Shown here: positions 5,795 through 12,946 of the stretch, piece by piece
How the letters are laid out: every line of letters begins with the position of its first letter
Numbering within the stretch: the first letter of the stretch is position 1
Origin: an uncultured Prevotellaceae bacterium
GTDB taxonomy: Bacteria > Bacteroidota > Bacteroidia > Bacteroidales > Bacteroidaceae
Assembly: GCA_947176655.1 (NCBI GenBank)
Contig: CAMWRK010000037.1
Coordinates: 1 to 12,946 of the forward strand
DNA length: 12,946 nucleotides
Reading direction: 5' to 3'
The notes under the pieces: generated by a model
Told to the model about the DNA's origin: nothing
The model's database searches: none
What the model saw: only the letters and a program-made list of their open reading frames with translations
Program-made: the position numbers and the translations under genes

Positions 5795-6880
5795 TTAATG
5801 TTCATTCTCTTGGGAAATATAGCTATAATTTTTATTGAAGTTGAATACGTATGGATATATGGCATTAATACACTCCACCCCAATAAAACCATTTACCAAA
5901 CTCAAATCCGCATCTTTGAGCGTCCTACAAGTAATAAAATCTTTATATCGTTCATTGTGGCTTTGCTGTATTCCAATTCGTACACGATGACATCTTTTTT
6001 GAAAGTCAGTTCCAAGGAAAAGTCTTTCCGCTGCCAACAGCAATATTTCCACAAAAAACAGACCTTCGTTTATATTCATAATCTCCGCACTTGTTTCCTT
6101 ACACAAATTATCCACATCGATTGTAGATAATAATTGCCGAACATACTTTTCTATCAGCTGATTCTGTACTGTACCATTCATATACGCAAGGGCAACAGCC
6201 AAATATAACCTGTTGATACCATAGTATGGCATGTGCGTCACGATGTATGAACTCCAGAGGCGAATACAGACAAGTATCTTGTTGTTATATAGTCCGAGAT
6301 CCAATGCTTTCTTAAAATATATGAATAAAATCGGAATGTTATTTATCGCAGACGTATACACATCTTTAGTACAATTGTCAAGTTGCTTGGGCAACTGTTC
6401 TTCTAATTTATCAACTACAAGCCGTAGCAAAGCAGCATTAAGCTGGTAAGGTATCGCGCTTCTGTCTTGACCCAAAGATAGCCTTTCCACAAGATACATT
6501 AGAAACCCCACAAGGCCGGAAGTACAGCTCATTCCGTATTTTATGCTGTCGTTTTTGAGATTTTTATATAGATACGCATCAATATCCTCCAAGACGTCAT
6601 CTATGTCGCCTTCAGCATAATTGTTGGCAATCAAAAACATCAAAGCCAATCCTATGCCAGTAAGACCCTTGTCAATTGATAAATCTTTAACATACTGGAT
6701 TTTGGAGAGGCATTCAGCAAGTAACGCATCTGCCTGCTTCTCAAGTTCCATGTCTCGCGTTTCTTTACTGATAACGTATAATGCAACACATACGCCAATC
6801 TTTCCTTTGAACAATCCTACTTCATTAATAGATATCTGCGGGACAAAACCTTTTAAAAGAGCCAAAGTCTGTTTATTCAT
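5795..6880 (-). CDS. LanC-like (alpha/alpha)-barrel protein lacking the zinc ligands
   Basis: A 361-residue protein with the repeated Gly-rich helix-hairpin segments of the LanC fold: GLFKGKIGVCVALY (about 22-35), DKGLTGIGLALMFLI (70-84), TSGLVGFLMYLVE (120-132), NEGLFFVEILLL (271-282) and NGFIGVECINAIY (330-342). LanC enzymes add cysteine thiols to dehydrated Ser/Thr using a zinc held by Cys, Cys and His in WCxG and CHG motifs; neither motif is present here, so classical cyclase activity is doubtful. It may be a scaffold or binding protein, or a modified-peptide chaperone. No LanB or LanM dehydratase occurs in the window. Its ATG overlaps the end of the glycosyltransferase gene by 8 bases, so the two are probably translated together. 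Base composition is AT-rich compared with the flanking housekeeping genes. Confidence 0.75.
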   Translation of the reverse strand: MNKQTLALLKGFVPQISINEVGLFKGKIGVCVALYVISKETRDMELEKQADALLAECLSKIQYVKDLSIDKGLTGIGLALMFLIANNYAEGDIDDVLEDIDAYLYKNLKNDSIKYGMSCTSGLVGFLMYLVERLSLGQDRSAIPYQLNAALLRLVVDKLEEQLPKQLDNCTKDVYTSAINNIPILFIYFKKALDLGLYNNKILVCIRLWSSYIVTHMPYYGINRLYLAVALAYMNGTVQNQLIEKYVRQLLSTIDVDNLCKETSAEIMNINEGLFFVEILLLAAERLFLGTDFQKRCHRVRIGIQQSHNERYKDFITCRTLKDADLSLVNGFIGVECINAIYPYVFNFNKNYSYISQENEH

Positions 6881-7619
6881 TATTGTTGTCTTTTACAGTT
6901 GAAAACAAGCATCTTTTCTTAAGGACAGCAGCGTCAGCATTAGGTGTAGAACTGTTCAGACCTCTTGGATGCCACAGATGGAATAAGGAACCATGCACTC
7001 TGTCTATTTTATAGCCACAATTTACCCATCGGTAGTATCTATCACCATCTTCATATCCCCATCCATAATAATCTTCGTTTTCCTTACCACTTCTGATGTA
7101 TTTGTCTGTTCTAATAAAGAACGCTCCCCCAACTGGTGATGAACCATAGAGTTCATGCATGTATTTTACACAATCATGCAATATGTTGATGTTACCTCCA
7201 GAATGAAAATATATTCTACGTATCTCATCAGTAGTATCCAAAAACTGGTCATATGGATATACTACATCCTGCCCATCCTTAAGAAGTTGTATTGTCTTAA
7301 ATATCTGCTTCTTGTCAATTATCACATCTACGTCCCATACAGCTATATATTCTGTTTTTACAGTATCTATCATGTTGTTCAGAAAACGTGTACGGTAAAA
7401 AACGGAATCAAAATCTTCATTAAACTGATATGACACATTTGATGGTAATAGCCGACGCACAATATTGTTGTTCCATCTACCATATTCCCACAGCAGAATG
7501 TTTGAGTCAAAATTGTCGTTTAGATATCTAACGACATGAAGAGTGTTTTCCAAACGCTCTATAGTATCAATCCGAAATATTAACAGGAATGTCACGTCTT
7601 TTAGATCTGCTTTGCTCAT
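6873..7619 (-). CDS. Glycosyltransferase, GT-A fold, galactosyltransferase-related
   Basis: A 248-residue soluble protein with a GT-A glycosyltransferase pattern. An N-terminal beta-alpha region (FLLIFRIDTIERLEN) leads to a metal-binding DxD motif, WDVDV at residues 95-99 (Asp96 and Asp98). Residues 163-170 (VGGAFFIR) and 182-192 (EDYYGWGYEDG) match the GG.FFxR and GWGxED signature of the galactosyltransferase/polypeptide GalNAc-transferase type acceptor domain, and HLWHPRG follows at 214-220. It should transfer a sugar from a nucleotide sugar; donor and acceptor cannot be read from sequence. There is no membrane segment or signal, so it acts in the cytoplasm. It overlaps the transporter gene by 4 bases (ATGA) and the LanC-like gene by 8 bases, which ties it to the export operon and makes the cargo protein its most likely acceptor. 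Confidence 0.88.
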   Translation of the reverse strand: MSKADLKDVTFLLIFRIDTIERLENTLHVVRYLNDNFDSNILLWEYGRWNNNIVRRLLPSNVSYQFNEDFDSVFYRTRFLNNMIDTVKTEYIAVWDVDVIIDKKQIFKTIQLLKDGQDVVYPYDQFLDTTDEIRRIYFHSGGNINILHDCVKYMHELYGSSPVGGAFFIRTDKYIRSGKENEDYYGWGYEDGDRYYRWVNCGYKIDRVHGSLFHLWHPRGLNSSTPNADAAVLKKRCLFSTVKDNNNE

Positions 7620-9835
7620 GTTCTATTAATATTAGTATGGTTATGCGGAATTTCTTCTGACATTTGTAATTTGATCATATTGCTGTACATCCCTTTCAAG
7701 CCCATTAACGACTCATGATTACCAATCTCCACAATCCTGCCCTTGTCCATCACCACTATCTGATGGGCATGGCGTATGGTGCTTAGCCTGTGGGCAACTA
7801 CAACCACTGTCCTGTTCTCGAATGCGGTAGAGAGAGCCCGCACTATCTTCTGCTCGTTTATAGTGTCAAGTGCATTGGTAGCTTCGTCAAGAAACAAGTA
7901 TTTAGGATTCCTGTATAATGCCCTTGCTATGAGCAATCGTTGCTTTTGGCCTCCGCTGAGGCCACGCCCCTGTTCTCCTATTTCCGTATCAAAGCCTCGC
8001 GGCATCTGCTCTATGTCGTCCAGTATCTGTGCCACCCGGCAACAGTGCACCAACTGTTCGTTGTCCACATGTTCGTCATCCAAGACTATGTTGTTGCGTA
8101 TGGTATCCGTGAATAGGCGCCCGTCCTGCATCACCACACCGCACATATCGCGCCATGTACGCAGGTTAATGGCAGTGAAATTCATATTACCCATGCTGAC
8201 AGTGCCGTATGATGGCTTGTACAGCCGGATTAGAAGTTTCAGCAACGTGGACTTACCACATCCGCTGGCACCGACTATAGCCGTGACCTTGTTTTCGGGG
8301 ATGCAGAGGTTGATGCCCTTGAGTATGACGGGTAGATGCTGGGCATACTGGAACACTACGCCTTCCAGTATCAGGCTCTTGTTTTCGGGAAGTATTGTGT
8401 TCATCCCCACCGACAACAGTTCGTCCTCGTCCTCCAGTTGGCGTATCTCGTTCATGCGAAGGAAGGAAATCTTGGCATACTGTGCCGATACTATGAAATT
8501 GATGAACTGGACAAGAGGTCCGTTCAGCATGCCAAGAATGAATTGGGTAGATATCATTACGCCAAAGGTGATGTCGCCCTTGATGACAGCCGTGGCACAG
8601 AAAAATGTGATGGCCATGTTCTTGATATTTTCTATGAACTGCGCGCCCAATGTCTGCATGTTGGTGACTGCAAGCACGCGTTTGTTCACATGATACAGAC
8701 GCGCCTGTATCTCTTCCCATTTCCAACGTCTGGCACGCTCGTAGTTGTATATCTTTATATCCTGTATGGCAGACACCGTTTCCACCCAATAGCTCTGGTT
8801 TTTGGCAACCAGTTCAAAGTATTGCCAGTCCAGTTTCTTACGGATGCTCAGGAACATGAATACCCACAAGACATAGAGTACTGACCCAGAAAGAAAGATA
8901 TAGAATATGACAGAATTGTAGATCAGCAGGATAATGGAGAATATAATGAACGTCAACGACGAGAATATCAGCGACAGGGAATTGTTCATAATAAAACTCC
9001 TGATGCGCTCATGATCCTGCGCCCTCTGCAGTATGTCGCCCACCAGTTTGTTCTCGAAGAATGTGACAGGCAGCTTCATGAGCTTCACAAGATAGTCGGA
9101 GATAAGGGCTATATTCACTCGTGCTGTTATGTGCATAAGAATCCAATCGCGCACAACGCTGAATACCATAATGCTCAGCAATATGCAGATATTGCCTACG
9201 AGCACCATATTTATGAACCTGACATCAGAAGTGCTTATTCCAATGTCTATTACCGCTTTAGAGATGAACGGCAACAGTCCCTGAAGCATAGTGGCAAGCG
9301 TCATGATGCCGAATATGAGAGAGAACTGTCTCTTGTAGGGGACAAAGTATCGCAGTATGTCTAAGAAATCATCGTGTTTCTTCTGGCGTTCCTGTTTTGT
9401 CTGCTTGAAGTCGGCTGTTGGCTCAATAGCCAGCAGCACGCCATAATTGCCGTCCTTGGCATACCATCCCTCAATGAACTCCCTCCTGGAGTATTTCACA
9501 TGTCCCTTGCATGGGTCTGAAACAAAGACATACTTCTCGCTGGCACCATATACCACCACAAAATGGTTGCCTCTCCAATAGATTATAGCCGGAAACGGCA
9601 CCTTGTATATCACATCGTCTATGGTGCATTTGAGAGCCAAAGTATGCAAGCCTATGGATTCAGCGGCTGCACTGATGCCAAGCAGGGATACACCCTCCCT
9701 GGTGATCCCGCACTTGTCCCGCAGATACTGCAGAGAGTAATATCTGCCGAAATGCTTTGCCACCATCTTCAGCGATGCCGGACCGCAATCCTTGGCATCC
9801 ATCTGGTATTCTGTGGGGAAACTTCTAAACATCAT
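7616..9835 (-). CDS. Peptidase-containing ABC transporter (PCAT), C39 bacteriocin-type exporter
   Basis: A complete 739-residue exporter with three parts. The N-terminal C39 peptidase has Gln11, Cys17 (in DAKDCGPASLKMV), His91 (GNHFVVVYG) and Asp107 (VSDPCKG), all of the catalytic residues. A six-helix type-I ABC membrane domain spans roughly residues 165-440. The nucleotide-binding domain has Walker A GASGCGKST (near 523), signature LSGGQKQR (near 627), Walker B YLFLDEA (near 645) and the H-loop AHRLST (near 680). PCATs cleave leaders just after a double glycine and use ATP to export the rest. The matching substrate is the GG-leader protein at 5059-5634. Start and stop both overlap neighbours in ATGA junctions (HlyD-like and glycosyltransferase genes), so it sits in the core of one operon. 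Confidence 0.97.
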   Translation of the reverse strand: MMFRSFPTEYQMDAKDCGPASLKMVAKHFGRYYSLQYLRDKCGITREGVSLLGISAAAESIGLHTLALKCTIDDVIYKVPFPAIIYWRGNHFVVVYGASEKYVFVSDPCKGHVKYSRREFIEGWYAKDGNYGVLLAIEPTADFKQTKQERQKKHDDFLDILRYFVPYKRQFSLIFGIMTLATMLQGLLPFISKAVIDIGISTSDVRFINMVLVGNICILLSIMVFSVVRDWILMHITARVNIALISDYLVKLMKLPVTFFENKLVGDILQRAQDHERIRSFIMNNSLSLIFSSLTFIIFSIILLIYNSVIFYIFLSGSVLYVLWVFMFLSIRKKLDWQYFELVAKNQSYWVETVSAIQDIKIYNYERARRWKWEEIQARLYHVNKRVLAVTNMQTLGAQFIENIKNMAITFFCATAVIKGDITFGVMISTQFILGMLNGPLVQFINFIVSAQYAKISFLRMNEIRQLEDEDELLSVGMNTILPENKSLILEGVVFQYAQHLPVILKGINLCIPENKVTAIVGASGCGKSTLLKLLIRLYKPSYGTVSMGNMNFTAINLRTWRDMCGVVMQDGRLFTDTIRNNIVLDDEHVDNEQLVHCCRVAQILDDIEQMPRGFDTEIGEQGRGLSGGQKQRLLIARALYRNPKYLFLDEATNALDTINEQKIVRALSTAFENRTVVVVAHRLSTIRHAHQIVVMDKGRIVEIGNHESLMGLKGMYSNMIKLQMSEEIPHNHTNINRT

Positions 9836-11142
9836 TTTTCGGTATTTGCCTTGAGGTTGTCAAACAGCCGCTCTATGAGCCTACGCTTCTTTGTTATTAT
9901 CTCTCCTATACCTATGGTCTCGTAGTTGGGTACGATGTGCTTCCCGAAATTAGTGACCATCCCGTTTGGAAAGGCTATCTCAACAAGATACACATTCGTG
10001 ATGCCGTTGGAGTCTTCCGTATTGTGCGTGAGCCGTGATATGGCATTCACACTCCCCCTGACATATCCGTATTCATCGTATGGATAGTCAGCCAGTTTTA
10101 CATTCACGTCCTGTCCAACCTCCACTTTTCCTGCACCATGGACAGACAAATACATTTCTCCTATCATCTCATTGTCGTCAGGCAGTACAGAAAACACCTC
10201 CTCGCCGTTGCCAATATATATGTTCTCTCGCCAAAATCCAAGGTACTCCAGCTTGCCATCGATGGGAGTTATGAACAGATAGCGTGACTTCCACTGTTCC
10301 AGTTCATCGGCAAGGACATTGCCCTGCGCGACGAGTACATTGAATGCGTTACGCAATTCCTCCTCCACACTCAGATCTATCTTTGCTATTTCTATGTCAA
10401 TGCCGTCTATCTCATAGCGTTTGGTCATTTCTGCAATAGCGTATTCTATACCAGAAAGTTTCTGGTTCAGCAAGCTTTCGTGTTTCCGGTGCAGTTCCTC
10501 GTCACTGAGAGCTCCTGCCGAATGCAGTATGCTGTCCCCATGGTATTCATGTTCTGCCGTGGCATGAATAGTGCCATGAAAGGCTATTTGTTCCTTCATC
10601 TCGTCAACGACTTTCTGCGCGGAACGTCTCTGGTTTGCAAGGGTGCTACGCATGTTGTCGTATATCCTTGTGTTGCGCAGTTGGTCGAATTTAGCATAAG
10701 CCAAGGCAAAGTCGTTATACAACCCTCCTAAAGAACCAAGGGAGAGGCTGTCTGGCAGAGTCAAGGACACGTCAGGACACAGGGATATCCTGCACAAGGA
10801 ATCGAGCCACATTACATCAGCATAGTCCGCACCGTTTTCCATATACCCGAGGCAATCTCTTTCATGTACATCCGAATTGTTGTGGGCAAGCAGATGGAGG
10901 CGGCCGGACGTGTTTGCCACAATACGCACCGGGGCTTTCTGGCCTGTTACGGACAACTGACCAGAAACCGTGTCGGGATACTTTATCACAAAACCAAGTA
11001 CCAAGGCCGTCAGTACCACAATCGTAACGGTGAGTGAAACGATTGCGCTCCATCCTGTGGGAAAGCGTTCGATTATGTCGGACACCTCTTCAGAGCGAGC
11101 CTCCAAATCCGATTTTGTATGTTTCTTGCGTTCTTTGGCCAT
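9832..11142 (-). CDS. HlyD-family membrane fusion (periplasmic adaptor) protein
   Basis: A 436-residue type I secretion adaptor. A basic cytoplasmic tail (MAKERKKHTK) is followed by one membrane helix at about residues 31-53 ending in IKYPDTVSG, a usual HlyD transition. Then come a lipoyl-like half domain (RIVANTSGRLHLL), a charged, probably coiled-coil hairpin from about 140 to 290, the second half domain (FITPIDGKLEYLG) and a C-terminal beta-barrel region (VGQDVNVKLADYPYDEYG). It bridges the PCAT in the inner membrane to the outer-membrane channel. I chose the ATG at 11142, two bases after the TolC stop; a GTG at 11148 would add two residues and give a 4-base GTGA overlap. It overlaps the PCAT start by 4 bases. 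Confidence 0.94.
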   Translation of the reverse strand: MAKERKKHTKSDLEARSEEVSDIIERFPTGWSAIVSLTVTIVVLTALVLGFVIKYPDTVSGQLSVTGQKAPVRIVANTSGRLHLLAHNNSDVHERDCLGYMENGADYADVMWLDSLCRISLCPDVSLTLPDSLSLGSLGGLYNDFALAYAKFDQLRNTRIYDNMRSTLANQRRSAQKVVDEMKEQIAFHGTIHATAEHEYHGDSILHSAGALSDEELHRKHESLLNQKLSGIEYAIAEMTKRYEIDGIDIEIAKIDLSVEEELRNAFNVLVAQGNVLADELEQWKSRYLFITPIDGKLEYLGFWRENIYIGNGEEVFSVLPDDNEMIGEMYLSVHGAGKVEVGQDVNVKLADYPYDEYGYVRGSVNAISRLTHNTEDSNGITNVYLVEIAFPNGMVTNFGKHIVPNYETIGIGEIITKKRRLIERLFDNLKANTEK

Positions 11143-11144
11143 GT

Positions 11145-12620
11145 TCACTCACATCTTATGGTTTCCACTAGATTCCTATTTTGGGAGAAATCATACATGG
11201 CAAGTGTCCTCAGTTGATAATAATTGGTATATAGTTCGCACAGCACGTCGGTATACTCTTGCTTGGCTTTCAGTTGCTCGTCCTCTGCCGATATAAGGGC
11301 AACAACGTTAATTTTGCCGAGTGCAAAGCGCATAGCTGCAAATTCGTATTGACGTTTGGACAGGGCAAAACGCTTCTCTGCCAAATCAAGCATATTGACA
11401 CATCTATTGTACATACACACGCTCACCACAGTCTTTTCCCGAAACGCATCCATGGCTGCATCTTGTTCAAGGACTGCTGTCTCGTATTCGTTGCGAGCCA
11501 TCCTTATTCTGTCCCTGTTTGCTCCCCATTCGAATACTGGTATGGAAAGCGTGACAAAGGCTGATTGCTGCTGATTTGGATTCCTGTAGGCGTCGCCTAT
11601 GGTTCGTGCGTACTGGTTAAGGCCATATGTCAATGATATGTTTGCATTGAAACGGTTTTCCTGTCTTACCGTGTGCATGGCATATTCCGCTTCCAGACGT
11701 TTAAGCTCGGTGTTGTGATATTCCGGATTGTTTCTCCTGATAAGGTTTGTCACGTCTTCGCTGTCTAGCGAATCTGGCAGAGTCCCAGCACATGGCGCAC
11801 TCACATCTATGCACTGCAGTTGCAGTTCCGTTTCCAATATTCTGATGGCATGTGCATACTCTTCCCGAGCCTTTGCAAGGCACATGGAGTTTTCCAAGTA
11901 CTGCAACTCTATTTGGTTGAGGTCGTATTCCGTGATTTTACCCGCTTTTAGTTTCAATTTGGCATGCCGTACAAGCGTGTCTCCCATGGCACATGTCATA
12001 GCATAGTACTCTTTATCCATCTTGGCCACATATGCATCAAGATACATGCGCAGTATGGTCTGCACCTCTTTTGGCACTGCAGAACAATAGTTTTTCAGTG
12101 CAACGGCATGCGCCATCTCATTCAGTCTTTTGTTGTAGCGGAATGTTTTCCTACCGCCCAGCAACTGCTGTGTGTAGCTTGCAAACAGGGGACTGGTGCT
12201 GAAATTGTTTGCCTTAGATGTGAATTCGCGAAGATAACTCAGGGAACTATTCAGTGAAAGCATACCGCCTGTGGCTCCAATGGTATATTTCATGTTAAGA
12301 CCTGCGCTTGAAGTGTTGGAAAACTCCTCTACATTATAGTATTCGCCGGTCATGTAATTCTGGAGCATCTTCATGTTGTGGTTGAAGGATAGTGGCATGA
12401 CATTCATTTCGATGGATGGCAACAGACTCTTCTTGTATATCTTGTATTTGAGCTGCGCATTCTCATACATCTTTTGGTGTATCTGTACATTGCGCGTATT
12501 GTATACGTACAAATCCAGAGCTTCGGAAAGGCTGACAGTAATCCGTCCCTGCCCGAAGGCAAAAGCAGAAACGACATTTAGCAACACCAAGAAGAAATGC
12601 ATTTTGCCTACGTTTTTCAT
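11145..12620 (-). CDS. TolC-family outer-membrane efflux/secretion channel
   Basis: A 491-residue protein from the ATG at 12620, which opens directly onto a signal peptide (MKNVGKMHFFLVLLNVVSAF, cleaved about AFG/Q). An in-frame ATG at 12656 would put 12 residues ahead of the signal and overlap the promoter box, so it is rejected. The body shows the two-fold OEP repeat: SLSEALDLYVYNTRNVQIH opens it, long alpha-helical stretches follow (for example LKAGKITEYDLNQIELQYLE and the later RFALGKINVVALISAEDEQL at equivalent places), and LSIPVFEWGANRDRI is the classic strand-turn. It forms the trimeric outer-membrane duct of the secretion system. It is the first gene of the operon and ends two bases before the HlyD ATG. 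Confidence 0.93.
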   Translation of the reverse strand: MKNVGKMHFFLVLLNVVSAFAFGQGRITVSLSEALDLYVYNTRNVQIHQKMYENAQLKYKIYKKSLLPSIEMNVMPLSFNHNMKMLQNYMTGEYYNVEEFSNTSSAGLNMKYTIGATGGMLSLNSSLSYLREFTSKANNFSTSPLFASYTQQLLGGRKTFRYNKRLNEMAHAVALKNYCSAVPKEVQTILRMYLDAYVAKMDKEYYAMTCAMGDTLVRHAKLKLKAGKITEYDLNQIELQYLENSMCLAKAREEYAHAIRILETELQLQCIDVSAPCAGTLPDSLDSEDVTNLIRRNNPEYHNTELKRLEAEYAMHTVRQENRFNANISLTYGLNQYARTIGDAYRNPNQQQSAFVTLSIPVFEWGANRDRIRMARNEYETAVLEQDAAMDAFREKTVVSVCMYNRCVNMLDLAEKRFALSKRQYEFAAMRFALGKINVVALISAEDEQLKAKQEYTDVLCELYTNYYQLRTLAMYDFSQNRNLVETIRCE

Positions 12621-12630
12621 AGTTATGGTG

Positions 12631-12661
12631 CAAATATACAAATGTGAGCCCGGCAAATTTA
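12631..12661 (-). promoter_or_regulatory. Putative promoter(s) of the export operon
   Basis: Two exact TAnnTTTG boxes occur on the minus strand: TAAATTTG (12661-12654) and TATATTTG (12638-12631). The second would give an almost leaderless transcript for the ATG at 12620, the first a leader of about 25 bases. No well-spaced TTTG -33 element is evident for either, so the choice is open. Confidence 0.45.
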
Positions 12662-12713
12662 TAGTCCCCGGAATACTGTTCTACACACAGAACCACCGCT
12701 CCACAAAGCCGGA

Positions 12714-12756
12714 TTCCTTCATGGCCGCCGGCAAATCACCGGCTGCCATGAAGGAA
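12714..12756 (-). terminator. Hairpin downstream of tpiA, likely terminator
   Basis: An 18-bp inverted repeat (12714-12731 and 12739-12756, one mismatch) with a 7-base loop begins 25 bases after the tpiA stop. It is strong and GC-rich at the loop side, but no clear U run follows on the minus strand. It separates tpiA from the export operon. Confidence 0.65.
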
Positions 12757-12780
12757 CATTATACTGTACTGTATCGCTAC

Positions 12781-12946
12781 TTAGTTCCAGGCATCGATGA
12801 TACCCTTGAAGTCAGCAGCCTTCAAGGAAGCACCTCCAATCAGACCGCCGTCAATGTCGGGCTTGCCGAACAGTTCGGGAGCATTGCTTGCCTTGCATGA
12901 ACCGCCATACAGAATGCTGGTCTCGTCGGCAACCTCAGCACCGTAC
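12781..12946 (-). CDS. tpiA: Triosephosphate isomerase, C-terminal 54 residues (5' end outside window)
   Basis: The fragment encodes the end of triosephosphate isomerase, which interconverts dihydroxyacetone phosphate and glyceraldehyde 3-phosphate in glycolysis. The phosphate-binding ILYGGS loop and the later DGGLIGGASLKAADF segment, both family hallmarks, are intact, and the protein ends in IDAWN. The catalytic Lys, His and Glu would lie upstream, beyond the window edge. It is a housekeeping marker for the left side of the acquired block in minus-strand order; from memory, in Bacteroides it lies close to the SPOR gene and folE seen at the other end. Confidence 0.97.
   Translation of the reverse strand, partial: YGAEVADETSILYGGSCKASNAPELFGKPDIDGGLIGGASLKAADFKGIIDAWN

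Noticed and set aside
7776..8693. Long plus-strand frame of 305 codons
   Set aside because: It lies entirely antisense to the ABC transporter, whose motifs are unmistakable; composition is that of a shadow frame.
1..12946. CRISPR arrays, tRNA or rRNA genes
   Set aside because: No regularly spaced repeats or recognisable tRNA/rRNA sequence were seen while reading both strands.

Overview
The window looks like a Bacteroidales chromosome (Bacteroides/Prevotella lineage). Its edges carry housekeeping genes that I recall lying together in that order: the end of a Bacteroidetes-type DNA primase gene (dnaG), folE, a small SPOR-domain gene and tpiA. Promoters have the Bacteroidetes -7 box (TAnnTTTG) and there are no strong Shine-Dalgarno sites. 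All genes except the dnaG fragment run on the minus strand.

Layout in minus-strand reading order: the 3' end of tpiA (12946-12781) with a hairpin behind it; a tightly overlapping five-gene operon of TolC-type outer-membrane channel, HlyD-type adaptor, C39-peptidase ABC transporter (PCAT), a DxD glycosyltransferase and a LanC-like protein (12620-5795); a 191-residue protein with a double-glycine leader fused to what looks like a papain-like cysteine-peptidase fold (5634-5059); two tandem paralogous secreted proteins of unknown family (4898-3885 and 3185-2175), each in a large AT-rich spacer; then the SPOR gene and folE (1775-728), convergent with the dnaG tail (1-643).

How it works together (inference): the PCAT cuts the double-glycine leader and, with the HlyD and TolC proteins, carries the 191-residue protein straight out of the cell. 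The glycosyltransferase and the LanC-like protein, translationally coupled behind the transporter, are candidates to modify or chaperone it before export. The two Sec-secreted paralogs next to the cargo gene are candidates for periplasmic immunity proteins or protease inhibitors, though nothing in their sequence proves this. The block seems to be an accessory island set between tpiA and the SPOR-folE-dnaG cluster; its glycosyltransferase, LanC-like and cargo genes are visibly AT-richer than the flanks.

Other points of interest are a 13-bp perfect inverted repeat enclosing a promoter-like sequence in front of one paralog, a promoter module repeated with identical spacing, an 18-bp dispersed motif present four times, and noncoding 3' flanks of the two paralogs that are as similar as coding sequence.
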